Assembly (NCBI RefSeq): GCF_018476905.1
Contig: NZ_JAHCVK010000003.1
Location: forward strand, 62,001-126,000
From: Geomobilimonas luticola
GTDB taxonomy: Bacteria > Desulfobacterota > Desulfuromonadia > Geobacterales > Geobacteraceae
Reading direction: 5' to 3'
Length of the DNA: 64,000 nucleotides
A program made the translations under genes and the position numbers. The notes beneath the pieces were generated by a model. That model was given only the letters and a program-made list of their open reading frames with translations. It was not told the DNA's origin and did not search any database. Positions 26,453 through 35,382 of the stretch are shown here, one piece after another. How positions within the stretch are numbered: position 1 is the stretch's first letter; every line of letters starts with the position of its first letter.

Positions 26453-28081
26453 ATGATCCACCTTTCGAACATCGCCAAGCAGCACGGTTCCCAGATCCTC
26501 TTCCGCGACGCCAGCTTCCAGATCCTCCCCGGCAGCCGAACGGGACTGGTGGGACCCAACGGCGCCGGCAAGACCACCATCTTCCGGATCATCACCGGCG
26601 AGGAGGAGGTGGACGCCGGCGAAATCACCTGCGCGAAAAAAACCACCATCGGCTACTTCTCCCAGGACGTGGGGGATATGGCGGGACGCTCGGCCCTTGA
26701 GGAGGTGATGGCCGGCTCGGCGGAAACCGTCCGCCTGGCCGGAGAGCTGAAAGAGATGGAAGCGGCCATGTGCGAACCCCAGTCGGACGACGACATGGCT
26801 GCCCTGCTGGAGCGTTACGGCGCCGCCCAGGAAGAGTTCGAGCATCGGGGGGGATACGATCTGGACACCCGCGCCCAGACGGTGCTGACCGGCCTCGGCA
26901 TCGGCCCCGACCGGTTCAACCATCCCGTGGAGTCCTTCAGCGGCGGCTGGAAGATGCGCATCGCCCTGGCCCGCATCCTCACCCTGAAGCCGGACGTGCT
27001 CCTCCTGGACGAGCCGACCAACCACCTGGACGTGGAGTCGATCATCTGGCTGGAAGAATGGCTGGCGGGGGAATTCGACGGGGCACTTCTCATGACGAGC
27101 CACGACCGGGACTTCATGAACCGCATCGTCACCCGGATCGTCGAGGTGGCCAACAGGACGGTCACCACTTACGGGGGCAACTACGATTTCTACGAGAGGG
27201 AGCGGGACATCCGTCGGGAACAGCTTCTCGCCAGCCACAAGCGCCAGCAGGAGATGCTCGCCAAGGAGGAGGAGTTCATTGCCCGTTTCGCCGCCCGGGC
27301 TTCCCACGCCGCCCAGGTCCAGTCCCGGGTGAAGAAGCTGGACAAGATCGACCGGATCGAGATCCCCCCCGAGGAGCGCGCTGTCCGGTTCGAGTTCGGC
27401 GAACCGCCGAGGAGCGGCGACGACGTGGTGGTGATGGATAATCTGGGCAAGGTCTGGATCACCCCCGACGGAGTGGAAAAACCGGTATTCAGCGGTGTTT
27501 CCGGCATCATCCGCCGCCAGGAGAAGGTCGCGGTGGTCGGGGTGAACGGCGCGGGGAAATCCACCTTCCTCAAGGTGCTCGCCGGCCAGACCGAGCCGAC
27601 CGCCGGGAGATCGGTCCTCGGAGCCAACGTACAGCTGGGATACTTCAGCCAGCACGCCATGGAAATACTGGATCCGCGCAAGACGGTGTTCGAGACGGTG
27701 CAGGATGTCATGCCCCTTGCCTCCATCGGCGTTATCCGCAATCTCCTGGGCGCGTTCCTCTTCAGCGGGGATGCGGTTGACAAGCGGATCGAGAACCTCT
27801 CCGGCGGAGAAAAGAGCAGAGTGCTGCTGGCCACGCTCCTGGGGCGACCGGTCAACTTTCTCGTGCTGGACGAGCCGACCAACCACCTGGACATCCGCTC
27901 CCGTGAAATCCTCCTGGATGCCCTGCAAAACTTCGCCGGCACCGTGGTGCTGGTGAGCCACGACCGTCACTTCCTCCGCTCCCTCGTGAACCGGGTGTTC
28001 GAGATAGATCATGGCGAAATGCGGGTCTACGAGGGTAATTACGGGTATTACCTGCACAAGGCCCACGGCGAAGCCCATTAG
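26453..28081 (+). CDS. ABC-F family ATPase (ribosome-associated type)
   Basis: A 542-residue protein with two fused ABC ATPase domains and no membrane segments: the ABC-F layout, whose members bind the ribosomal E site and act in translation or antibiotic protection. First domain: Walker A GPNGAGKTT, signature SFSGGWKMR, Walker B LLLDEPTNHLD. Second domain: GVNGAGKST, NLSGGEKSR, LVLDEPTNHLD. Between them is the charged linker helix pair (about residues 240-320) that contacts the ribosome in this family. The start at 26453 follows GGAG. It resembles the Uup/YheS/EttA housekeeping types; I cannot assign a subfamily. Confidence 0.92.
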   Translation: MIHLSNIAKQHGSQILFRDASFQILPGSRTGLVGPNGAGKTTIFRIITGEEEVDAGEITCAKKTTIGYFSQDVGDMAGRSALEEVMAGSAETVRLAGELKEMEAAMCEPQSDDDMAALLERYGAAQEEFEHRGGYDLDTRAQTVLTGLGIGPDRFNHPVESFSGGWKMRIALARILTLKPDVLLLDEPTNHLDVESIIWLEEWLAGEFDGALLMTSHDRDFMNRIVTRIVEVANRTVTTYGGNYDFYERERDIRREQLLASHKRQQEMLAKEEEFIARFAARASHAAQVQSRVKKLDKIDRIEIPPEERAVRFEFGEPPRSGDDVVVMDNLGKVWITPDGVEKPVFSGVSGIIRRQEKVAVVGVNGAGKSTFLKVLAGQTEPTAGRSVLGANVQLGYFSQHAMEILDPRKTVFETVQDVMPLASIGVIRNLLGAFLFSGDAVDKRIENLSGGEKSRVLLATLLGRPVNFLVLDEPTNHLDIRSREILLDALQNFAGTVVLVSHDRHFLRSLVNRVFEIDHGEMRVYEGNYGYYLHKAHGEAH

Positions 28082-28229
28082 GGATTGTCCCTCCCCCTGC
28101 ATCGCGCTCACCCTCCCCTTGTCGGCCTGTCATCATCCCTCCGCGCGGTGAAAAACATTGACAATCACCCACAGTTGCCGTACAAATGCGGACTGTTTGC
28201 CGTACAACTCTCGAAACGGAGCAGGAATC

Positions 28230-28535
28230 ATGAAAATACTGGCTGTCATACTCCTGGTGGTCCTCGGGTATGCCTACTACAACAAGCCGCTCCTGCCGGC
28301 CCACCAGGAAAAGATATATCTCACCGCCACGGGAACCGAAACGGTCACGGACCAGGAGGTCTTTTCCCAGCCCCAGTGGGACGGGCTCGAATTTCGCGAC
28401 TGGTTCATTGTGACGGCGACCCAGGACAAGCAGAAGCAGTCGCTGGTGTCCTGGGGCTTCGTCGGTTACCTCAAAGTCGTGGACACCGAATGGGCGCCCA
28501 AGGCTTTCGAACTGGAATCTGAGGCAAGCAAGTAG
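28230..28535 (+). CDS. Small membrane-anchored protein of unknown function
   Basis: A 101-residue protein with a single N-terminal hydrophobic segment (ILAVILLVVLGYAYY) and a soluble domain that ends in Glu/Ser/Lys. A central motif, FRDWFIVTATQDKQKQSLVSWGFVGYLKVVD, looks like a small beta-rich domain. I do not recognise the family. The ATG at 28230 follows a purine-rich site (GGAGCAGGA). The small gene downstream (28596) may be co-transcribed, 60 bp away. Confidence 0.65.
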   Translation: MKILAVILLVVLGYAYYNKPLLPAHQEKIYLTATGTETVTDQEVFSQPQWDGLEFRDWFIVTATQDKQKQSLVSWGFVGYLKVVDTEWAPKAFELESEASK

Positions 28536-28595
28536 GCCGTAAAACGGTAGAGGATGCCACGGGGATAGGGAGGGCGTCCGGACAGGGGAGACGAC

Positions 28596-28859
28596 ATGCT
28601 CAACGATGTGGGTGCGGAAGTTTATGAGACATGGAGTTACGAGCAGCGCCACGAGGAGATCGGCAAGCTGGTGGAGGGATACCGGAACGGCCTCCCCCTG
28701 GAGATTCTCTGCATGATGACAACCTCCATCGCCGGCAGCGAAAAGCTTGCCAGGGAACACCTCATCGCGCTTGTCCCCCCCGACGAGCGGCAGGCCATCA
28801 TAGCGGCGGCGAAGGGGAACAAGAAGGCCCGTTCCCGGGTCGCGTCGTTTTTCGCATGA
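28596..28859 (+). CDS. Small cytoplasmic helical protein of unknown function
   Basis: An 87-residue protein without signal or membrane segment. It is predicted mostly helical, acidic at the N-terminus (YETWSYEQRHEEIGKLVEGYRNG) and basic at the C-terminus (AAAKGNKKARSRVASFFA). GGGGAG precedes the ATG by six bases, and a clean terminator follows. I cannot name a family. It might be a nucleic-acid-associated or regulatory protein, given its basic tail, but nothing in the sequence proves this. Confidence 0.6.
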   Translation: MLNDVGAEVYETWSYEQRHEEIGKLVEGYRNGLPLEILCMMTTSIAGSEKLAREHLIALVPPDERQAIIAAAKGNKKARSRVASFFA

Positions 28860-28904
28860 CTCGTAGCCCTCTGCGGCACACCCATGTACAACCATCACTA
28901 CACG

Positions 28905-28928
28905 AAAGCCCGCGCAAGCGGGCTTTTT
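28905..28928 (+). terminator. Rho-independent terminator
   Basis: AAAGCCCGC pairs with GCGGGCTTT over a GCAA tetraloop, with T residues continuing after the stem. It sits 45 bp after the small gene ending at 28859 and before the convergent amino-acid transporter operon. Confidence 0.9.
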
Positions 28929-28973
28929 CCGTTATGATCCTGACGGCTGGAGCCGCAGGATAGTGCCATCGCG

Positions 28974-29705
28974 TCAGTACTTGAGAATCTTCGCCAGGAA
29001 CTTCCTCAAGGATTCACTCCGTGGGTTGCCGAACAGTTCCGCCGCCGGCCCCGTTTCCGTAGCCTTGCCATCACAGACGAACAGGCACTGGTCGGCCACG
29101 GAACGGGCGAACCCCATGTGGTGAGTGGCCATGATCAGGTCCCGCCCCTCCCCCCGCAGTTCATGGATGATGTCGAGTACCTCGGCGGTCATTTCCGGGT
29201 CCAGCGCCGAGGTCGGCTCGTCGAGTAGGATGAAGCGGGGTTTGATGGCAAGGGCACGGGCAAGGGCGATCCGCTGCTGCTGCCCCCCCGAGAGCTGAGC
29301 TGGCTTCTTCAGGGCATGGGGAGTGAGCTGGAAGCGCTCCAGGAGGGAGTGGGCCGTCTCCCGCGCCTCCGCCGGGGAATTGCCGTGGACCTTTTCCAGG
29401 GGGAGGGTGATGTTGTCCAGGGCGGAAAGGTGGGGAAACAGGTTGAAGGACTGGAAAACCGTACCGATGCTCCGCCGGTGCCGAAGCAGGCTCGCATCGG
29501 AAAAATCTACCGTTTCGCCGTCGATCGCCAGTTCCCCCGCGTCGGGGACCGCCAGCCCCCCCATCACCCGAAGCAGGGTGGTCTTACCCCCGCCGGAAGG
29601 ACCGATGATGACGAGGGCATGGAACTCCGGCAACTCCAGGGTGACGTCATCCAGGGCTGTCTGGGGGCCGAACCGCTTGGTTATCCCTTTCAGTTCAAGA
29701 CGCAT
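28974..29705 (-). CDS. Polar amino-acid ABC transporter, ATP-binding protein
   Basis: A 243-residue ATPase of the GlnQ/HisP class. Walker A GPSGGGKTT (residues 34-42), signature LSGGQQQR near 138, Walker B FILLDEPTSALDPE near 158-170 and the switch His in MATHHMG are all present. It energises import of polar amino acids together with the permease whose frame ends inside its start region (11-bp overlap) and the binding protein upstream. The three genes form a minus-strand operon in the order binding protein, permease, ATPase. The substrate cannot be read from the sequence. Confidence 0.93.
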   Translation of the reverse strand: MRLELKGITKRFGPQTALDDVTLELPEFHALVIIGPSGGGKTTLLRVMGGLAVPDAGELAIDGETVDFSDASLLRHRRSIGTVFQSFNLFPHLSALDNITLPLEKVHGNSPAEARETAHSLLERFQLTPHALKKPAQLSGGQQQRIALARALAIKPRFILLDEPTSALDPEMTAEVLDIIHELRGEGRDLIMATHHMGFARSVADQCLFVCDGKATETGPAAELFGNPRSESLRKFLAKILKY

Positions 29706-30495
29706 ACCGAAACCTCTTCTCCAGCCACCGGGAAAGGAGCGAAATGGGGAAGGTCAGGATAAGGTATCCCACCGCCAGGGGAAGGTAGCTCTCCAGCGTG
29801 CTGTAGGTGAAGGCGTTCACCTCCTGGGCGTTGAGGGTAAACTCGCTCACGGCGATGATGGAGAGGAGGGACGAATCCTTGACGAGGGAGGCGAACTGGC
29901 CCGCCAGGGGGGGAAGTGTGCGGCGAAACGCCTGGGGAAAGACGACGTAACGGTACATCTGCAACCGGGTAAGGCCGATGGCCCGGGCTGACTCCAGCTG
30001 GGACTCCCCGACGCTCTCGATCCCCGCCCGGATGATTTCGCAGATATAGGCGCCGGCAAACAGGGAAAGAGTAAGGACCCCAACGGCGTAACGATTGCCG
30101 ACCCCGAATGCGTCTGCCACCACGTAGAAGAAAACGAGTATCTGCACGAGGAGGGGGGTCCCGCGGATCGCCTCGATGTAGATTTTGCTGAAGTAGCGGA
30201 GGGGAAGGAAGCTGCTTTTCTGGGCCAGAGCAAAGAAGAGGCCGATCAGGAGACTGAGAATGAGGGATGCCGCCGAGATGGCGACGGTCACGAGCCAGCC
30301 GTTGAGAAATTTCTGCCGGTAGCCGTAGACGGTCTCCCATCCCCACTGGTACTGGAGCTGGTGAAAGGCGTAGGAAAAAACGAGCGCCACCAGGAGGAAG
30401 GCGCTCAGGAAGCCGGCCAGCCCGGCAACACGGGAGACCGATTCCCCCGCACCGGAGCGGGTGGCGAAAAAGAGATGGACAAATCGTTTATGCAC
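29695..30495 (-). CDS. Polar amino-acid ABC transporter, permease
   Basis: HisM/GlnP-type inner-membrane permease, about 266 residues from a GTG at 30495 (a TTG at 30501 is equally possible; no ribosome site is clear). Longer frames run into the upstream palindromic repeat and are not credible. About five membrane helices are seen, and the cytoplasmic EAA loop that docks the ATPase is intact (SARAIGLTRLQMYRYVVFPQA). It overlaps the ATPase gene by 11 bp. A single permease suggests a homodimeric transporter. Confidence 0.88.
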   Translation of the reverse strand: MHKRFVHLFFATRSGAGESVSRVAGLAGFLSAFLLVALVFSYAFHQLQYQWGWETVYGYRQKFLNGWLVTVAISAASLILSLLIGLFFALAQKSSFLPLRYFSKIYIEAIRGTPLLVQILVFFYVVADAFGVGNRYAVGVLTLSLFAGAYICEIIRAGIESVGESQLESARAIGLTRLQMYRYVVFPQAFRRTLPPLAGQFASLVKDSSLLSIIAVSEFTLNAQEVNAFTYSTLESYLPLAVGYLILTFPISLLSRWLEKRFRYAS

Positions 30496-30520
30496 GGACA
30501 AAGGCTCGCACGGAAGTCTG

Positions 30521-30647
30521 TTATACGACGTCAGATTTGAGATGATGCCAAGGCGGCAAGGAGGAGGCGACGAGGCGTACAGATGGTACGTCGAGGAAGC
30601 TGACGACGCGCCAACGCAGGCAGCGCTCAAATATGGCGTCGTGTCAT
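30521..30647. repeat. Palindromic dispersed-type repeat inside the transporter operon
   Basis: A 127-bp imperfect palindrome fills the gap between the binding-protein stop and the permease start. Its ends pair: 30523-30541 (ATACGACGT..GATTTGAG) with 30626-30645 (CTCAAATAT..CGTCGTGT). The centre holds a GGCGTAC/GTACGTC hairpin around 30574-30593. The structure resembles widespread palindromic intergenic elements of Geobacter-like genomes; that family link is from memory and not checked. Confidence 0.65.
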
Positions 30648-31468
30648 AGGAAGAAGGGGTACCCCAACTTCTTGAACGCCTCTTTCTCTTCCTTCAGGTA
30701 GGTGTCCCCCAGTTTCTCGAATCCGCCCCGTGCGCGGAAATCCTTGAGGAATCCGTTAACCTGCTCCTTCAACTGGCCATTCCCCTTGCGAATCCCCACT
30801 GCCCACGACTCCTTCTGGAACGGCACAAGCAGCGCGCGCGTCATGTCCTGATTCTTCCGCCAGTTCTGGTAGGTGGACATCTGGTCATAGATGAAGGCAT
30901 CGGCCTTCCCCTGAACCACCTCCAGGACCGCTGCCGCTTCCTTGTCCAGCACGAGCACCTTTGCCCTGGCAATGTGCTTCTCAGCATAGACGTGGCCGGT
31001 CGTCCCCTTCTTCACCGCCACGACCCGCCCCGGCTGGTCCAGGTCCTTGATGGAGGTAACGGGAGACGATTTTTTCACCAGGAGGCAGAGGCCGGTTTCC
31101 AGGTAAGGATCGGAAAAATCGATGGATTTGGCCCGCTCGGCGGTGGCGGTCATGGATGAGATAATGAGATCGATCTTGCCGGTCTTGAGTGAGGGGATCA
31201 GGCCGTCGAAGGCGGTGTTGCGGATGACGACCTTCCTGCCGAGCGCCTTCCCCAGCTCATGGGCCAGGTCCACGCTCACGCCGGTCGGCTTGCCGGCCTT
31301 GTCGGTCATCTCGAAGGGGGGATAGGCCAGTTCCATGCCGACGACCAGCGTATCGTTACGTTCGGCCGCCTGAACTGCCGCCGGTGCGGGGAGCGCAAAA
31401 AGGATCGCAAGCAGCGGGACAATCGGCCACCACCCCACCAATGTTTTCCCGGAGCGATGTTTCATCAT
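30644..31468 (-). CDS. Polar amino-acid ABC transporter, periplasmic binding protein
   Basis: Solute-binding protein of family 3 (SBP_bac_3), 274 residues. The signal peptide is long (cleavage near AVQA, about residue 34). The mature start VVGMELAYPPFEMTDKAG and the segment GLIPSLKTGKIDLIISSMT with an acidic and an Arg ligand position (TATAERA) are typical of binders of polar amino acids. AAAGGAG precedes tandem ATGs; the first is used here. It opens the transporter operon, and the repeat that follows may set the level of the downstream genes. Confidence 0.93.
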   Translation of the reverse strand: MMKHRSGKTLVGWWPIVPLLAILFALPAPAAVQAAERNDTLVVGMELAYPPFEMTDKAGKPTGVSVDLAHELGKALGRKVVIRNTAFDGLIPSLKTGKIDLIISSMTATAERAKSIDFSDPYLETGLCLLVKKSSPVTSIKDLDQPGRVVAVKKGTTGHVYAEKHIARAKVLVLDKEAAAVLEVVQGKADAFIYDQMSTYQNWRKNQDMTRALLVPFQKESWAVGIRKGNGQLKEQVNGFLKDFRARGGFEKLGDTYLKEEKEAFKKLGYPFFL

Positions 31469-31609
31469 GGTTTTCTCCTTTGTAGTGACGGCTGGGATTC
31501 GGACATGCAGAAGAACATTCTAACCCCCTTCCGGGTATTGTCAACGCCAGGAACAGGCTCCCGGCGCGGATACGAGGCAGCATCACCTGCCACGTACCGG
31601 ACATACCTG

Positions 31610-32482
31610 TCAGGCGAGCACCCTGACGAAATTTTCCACCACGACTATGCGCAACGGTCCGCGACCGACATAATCGCCATCCACCTGGACCGCCTTGGCT
31701 GTGGAAATTTCCAGGAGACGTGCGGGAAACGTAGTGATCCCCGGGCCCGACGGCACCCGCCCCCGGAACAGATCCAGGGCAAGCCTTGCATAGGTCCGTC
31801 TCGTGCCCCCCCTGATGCAGACCACCTGAAACCCCGGCGTAAAGATATCCGCCGTGGGGGCCAGCACGAAATCACCCCCGTACCTGGCGCCGTTGCAGAT
31901 TACAGCGCTGTGGCATTCCACCTCCCTTCCGTCCGCCCGTATCCGCAAGGGCTCCCGGTCCCACGCCGCCAACCGTCTCATGGCAGCAAGGAGGTACGCC
32001 CCTTTGCCCACGACCCTCTTTTCTCCGAGGCGCACGTCTTCCACCACGGCACCGTCAACACCGATGCCGGCCATGAGGGAAAAATACCTTTTCTCCCCCT
32101 GCGCCTCCAGCAGGCCGACCGCCATGGTGCGCGCCTCGCCGCCCGTGATCCTTCGGATCGCCTCCTCCAGCGACCGGATTCCCAGCTCCTTGGCCAGCAC
32201 ATTTGCCGTGCCGAGGGGAAGGATCGCCAGGGTAGCTTTCCCCGGTGCGAGCCCGTTCAGAACGCCGTTGATCGTCCCGTCGCCACCACCGACAACGATG
32301 AACGGCGCCGCCTCCTCCGTGCAGATGCGCCGGGCGAAGAGACCGGCATCCGCGGCGCAGCGGGTGAGGAGAAGCTCGGGAGCCTTCCCTCCCCGTTCAA
32401 GGGAGTTCACCACCTCGGCAATCTTCTGCCGCGAATAGCCTCCCGACGTCGGATTTACAATGAGAAAACAGCGCTCGGCCAC
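31610..32482 (-). CDS. Diacylglycerol-kinase-like lipid kinase
   Basis: A 290-residue DAGK/sphingosine-kinase-fold protein (YegS/DgkB type) that would phosphorylate diacylglycerol or a related lipid. The catalytic-domain signature GGGDGTINGVLNGL is near residue 64, preceded by the nucleotide-loop NPTSGG (residues 10-15). The C-terminal beta-sandwich lipid-binding domain is complete. The gene is single, and divergent from the phosphoglycerol-transferase gene at 32728. Since LtaS-type enzymes release diacylglycerol, recycling by this kinase is a tempting link, but only an inference from adjacency. Confidence 0.88.
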   Translation of the reverse strand: MAERCFLIVNPTSGGYSRQKIAEVVNSLERGGKAPELLLTRCAADAGLFARRICTEEAAPFIVVGGGDGTINGVLNGLAPGKATLAILPLGTANVLAKELGIRSLEEAIRRITGGEARTMAVGLLEAQGEKRYFSLMAGIGVDGAVVEDVRLGEKRVVGKGAYLLAAMRRLAAWDREPLRIRADGREVECHSAVICNGARYGGDFVLAPTADIFTPGFQVVCIRGGTRRTYARLALDLFRGRVPSGPGITTFPARLLEISTAKAVQVDGDYVGRGPLRIVVVENFVRVLA

Positions 32483-32727
32483 CTGAATGCCCCTCCCCGA
32501 AGAAACTCACCGCGAACGGCCTTTCATACTCCCTTTATAGTGCGTTTAGCAGCCGCTTTCAAATCTTTTCGGCGACACTTCATCGCCAGCCCTCGCCCAC
32601 GGAGACACACAATTACCCGCCGCTCATAACCAGCCGTTAACGCGAATAATCTGTACTTTCTGCATGTTAATACGGTATCCTGCTTAAAGTTTCAGCACAT
32701 AAATCCGGACCTAGACGGGAACCATCC

Positions 32728-34638
32728 ATGTCAGTAGCCAAGCGATACCATTCGCTGTACGTACTCTTCGCCATCATCGTCATATTTTCGACAATCACCA
32801 GGACGATCCTTCTGATCAAGGCCCTCCCCAATCTGGACCTTTCCCCTTTCCTGCTCCTGAAAATATACGGCGTCGGATTCTTTTTCGACTGCGTTACTTA
32901 CTCCTACTTCGCCATCCCCTTTGCGCTCGTTGCGGTCCTCCTCCCGGACAAGGTGTTCAACGGCAGATGGTTCCGGCCGGTCGTCTGGGTGGTCGGTTTC
33001 GTATTAACCTATCTCATGCTGTTCAACACGGTTGCCGAATACACCTTCTTCGACGAATTCGGCACCAGGTACAATTTCATCGCCATAGATTATCTCATCT
33101 ATACCACCGAGGTGATACGGAACATCCGCGAATCCTATCCGGTCAACGGGATTCTTGCCGCTCTTTTCCTCCTGAACATCGGGGTCTTCACCCTGGTGAA
33201 AAAACGGCTGAATCGCTCCTTTGCCTCAACCTCAACACTGGGCAAACGGCTCAGGGCCGGCCTTCTCTTCGCGATACTGCCGGTTATGTCGTATCTCTGC
33301 GTCGACCTTTCCCTCACCAACATCTCGCCGAACAATTACGCCGATGAATTGGCGGGGAACGGCATCTACAACCTTGTGGCTGCCTTCCGAAACAACGAAC
33401 TGGACTACAACCGGTTTTACGTCAGCAGAGACGACAAGCTGATCCTGGCGCGGCTCAGAGGACTCCTCACCGAAAAGAACAATCATCTGGCAAGCAGCGA
33501 TACCCGTGACATAACACGCATCATCCAGCATCCCGGTCAGGAACGGCACCTTAACATCATCGTTATTGTCGAAGAGAGCCTGAGTGCCGAATACCTCGGT
33601 GCATTCGGCAACACGAAAGGGCTCACGCCCAACCTCGACAAACTTGCCGACGAATCGCTCTTCTTCACCCACCTGTACGCCACCGGGACAAGGACCGTCC
33701 GCGGCCTCGAAGCCATAACCCTCTCCATCCCCCCCCTCCCCGGCACCTCCATCGTGAAACGCCCCGGCAATGAAAACTTTTTCTCCTGGGGATCGGTAAT
33801 GAAAGCCAAAGGATATGACAACAAGTTTATCTATGCCGGTCACGGCTATTTCGACAACATGAATTACTTCTTTGCCAACAACGGCTTTTCGACCATCGAC
33901 CGCTTGAATTTCGCCAAGGACGAAGTAACTTTTTCCAATGCCTGGGGGGTCTGCGACGAAGACCTCTTCGGCAAGGTAATCAGCGAAGCGGATAAGTCCC
34001 ACAAGGAGCGCCGGCCCTTTTTCAGCATGGTGATGACCACGTCCAACCATCGCCCCTTCACCTACCCGGACGGCAAGATCGACATCCCCTCCAAAACCGG
34101 CCGCGACGGCGGAGTCAAGTATGCGGATTATGCCATCGGCAGGTTGTTGACGGAAGCCAGGAAGCATCCTTGGTTCAACGACACCGTCTTCGTCATAGTC
34201 GCTGACCACTGCGCCGGAAGCGCACGTAAAATTGCGCTCCCGGTAAAGAACTACGAGATTCCTTTATTCATCTACGCACCGGGTCGTATAAAGCCGCAAA
34301 AGATTGACAGGATGCTCAGCCAGATCGATATAGCGCCGACGGTCCTTGGGCTTCTGAACTTCAGCTACACCACCAGGTTTGCCGGCAAAAACATCATGAA
34401 CATGGCTGACGGAGAGGAGCGGGCCTTTATCTCCACCTACCAGAAACTCGGTTTCATAAAGGGGGACAAACTCCTCGTCCTCGGCCCTCAAAAAGAAACC
34501 GGTTTTTACAGCTTTTCCCGGCAGGACGGCGCGACAACCCAGATACCCCCACAGGAAGGGCTCTTGCTGGATGGGCTCGGCTATTATCAGGGGATGAACT
34601 ACGTCTACAAAAACCGGTTGAACCGCCTGAACAACTGA
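32728..34638 (+). CDS. LtaS-like membrane phosphoglycerol transferase / sulfatase-fold protein
   Basis: A 636-residue inner-membrane protein: five N-terminal helices (about residues 8-180) and a large periplasmic alkaline-phosphatase-fold domain (about 270-600). The metal-binding start IIVIVEESLSAEYLG, the nucleophile segment ATGTRTVRGLEA (Thr321 or Thr323) and the distal VIVADHC metal ligands are all present. The family makes lipoteichoic acid in Firmicutes and adds phosphoglycerol to periplasmic glucans or lipid A in Gram-negatives. In this organism a glucan or lipopolysaccharide target is more likely. A bidirectional terminator follows. Confidence 0.88.
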   Translation: MSVAKRYHSLYVLFAIIVIFSTITRTILLIKALPNLDLSPFLLLKIYGVGFFFDCVTYSYFAIPFALVAVLLPDKVFNGRWFRPVVWVVGFVLTYLMLFNTVAEYTFFDEFGTRYNFIAIDYLIYTTEVIRNIRESYPVNGILAALFLLNIGVFTLVKKRLNRSFASTSTLGKRLRAGLLFAILPVMSYLCVDLSLTNISPNNYADELAGNGIYNLVAAFRNNELDYNRFYVSRDDKLILARLRGLLTEKNNHLASSDTRDITRIIQHPGQERHLNIIVIVEESLSAEYLGAFGNTKGLTPNLDKLADESLFFTHLYATGTRTVRGLEAITLSIPPLPGTSIVKRPGNENFFSWGSVMKAKGYDNKFIYAGHGYFDNMNYFFANNGFSTIDRLNFAKDEVTFSNAWGVCDEDLFGKVISEADKSHKERRPFFSMVMTTSNHRPFTYPDGKIDIPSKTGRDGGVKYADYAIGRLLTEARKHPWFNDTVFVIVADHCAGSARKIALPVKNYEIPLFIYAPGRIKPQKIDRMLSQIDIAPTVLGLLNFSYTTRFAGKNIMNMADGEERAFISTYQKLGFIKGDKLLVLGPQKETGFYSFSRQDGATTQIPPQEGLLLDGLGYYQGMNYVYKNRLNRLNN

Positions 34639-34682
34639 CCGGGCAGATACCTCAACCAATCCTTTCTCCTGTTCACGACAAA

Positions 34683-34714
34683 AAAAAAGCCCCGGATTTC
34701 TCCGGGGCTTTTTT
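34683..34714. terminator. Bidirectional terminator between the LtaS-like gene and the cold-shock gene
   Basis: A perfect 14-bp stem, AAAAAAGCCCCGGA with TCCGGGGCTTTTTT, over a four-base TTTC loop. A and T tails on both sides allow termination from either direction. It lies 45 bp after the plus-strand stop and 20 bp after the minus-strand stop. Confidence 0.95.
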
Positions 34715-34733
34715 CAGCTGTCGAGTGTTATCG

Positions 34734-34934
34734 TTACACTCTGGTTACGTTAGCCGCCTGCAGGCCCTTCGGACCCTTGACCACGTCGAACGTTACCCGA
34801 TCGCCCTCGGTCAGGGATTTGAAGCCGTCACCCGTAATGGCGGAGAAATGTACAAATACGTCTTCACCATTTTCCTGCTCAAGAAAGCCAAACCCTTTGC
34901 CGTCGTTAAACCACTTCACTGTTCCGTTTGCCAT
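34734..34934 (-). CDS. cspA: Cold-shock protein, CspA family
   Basis: A 66-residue single cold-shock domain that binds single-stranded RNA and DNA. The RNA-binding motifs GFGFLE (RNP-1 type, usually KGFGFI) and DVFVHFSAI (RNP-2) are both visible; length and ends match the family. The start ATG follows AGGAAAAGG. A promoter with a consensus TTGACA lies 82 bp upstream. Which of the CspA-type paralogues this is cannot be told. Confidence 0.95.
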   Translation of the reverse strand: MANGTVKWFNDGKGFGFLEQENGEDVFVHFSAITGDGFKSLTEGDRVTFDVVKGPKGLQAANVTRV

Positions 34935-34993
34935 GTACCTTTTCCTCTACTTCTTGGTTATTTCATCCGGGATAACCGCGGATGTTTTCACAC

Positions 34994-35021
34994 CGTATCA
35001 GGTATGGTCGCGCGATGTCAA
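34994..35021 (-). promoter_or_regulatory. Probable promoter of the cold-shock gene
   Basis: On the minus strand, TTGACA (35021-35016) is followed after 16 bp by GATACG (34999-34994), a poor -10. The predicted leader is about 55 nt, shorter than that of E. coli cspA. Confidence 0.45.
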
Positions 35022-35382
35022 GGAATAAAATGTGGCGCCCCCCACCCCAGAAAGAGGAAGAGGGGTGCCGCAACTACGGCAGTAAGGGACTCATGATGGG
35101 TGAGGCCTTCATCTTGAAAAGTAAGAGGCGACGTCGTCAAATAACAGCAACGTGACAAAATTTGCGCGCCCACCCTGCCAAATTACGGCCCGGAAACCGC
35201 AACTTATTTCTATGAGTTAGCATGTATCACTGGATTAACACCGTCGTCAGCAATTTATTGACAATACTGGTCAACTTCCACACCGGCACCCCCCTTTATG
35301 TAATAATTCCAATCATATTTGGCACATACATTGCTTTTCATATCACACGCTCCACTCCCGATTATCAAGGAGAGATTTTTTA
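35022..35382. other. Control region of the second surface locus
   Basis: There is no gene here. A TTGAC/GTCAA inverted repeat with seven central bases (35258-35274) lies about 45 bp upstream of the sigma-54 promoter and may bind a regulator. AT content rises from about 35150 to the first gene. A GGAGAGA ribosome site precedes the ATG at 35383. Confidence 0.5.
35319..35335 (+). promoter_or_regulatory. rpoN-dependent promoter: Sigma-54 (-24/-12) promoter of the pilin-like operon
   Basis: TTGGCAC-N5-TTGCT is a full match to the RpoN consensus: TGGCAC at 35320-35325, TTGCT at 35331-35335, with GG and GC 12 bp apart. Transcription would start near 35346, leaving a leader of about 37 nt before the first subunit gene. 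RpoN promoters need an activator, so the locus is probably switched by a two-component or similar signal. Confidence 0.8.
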
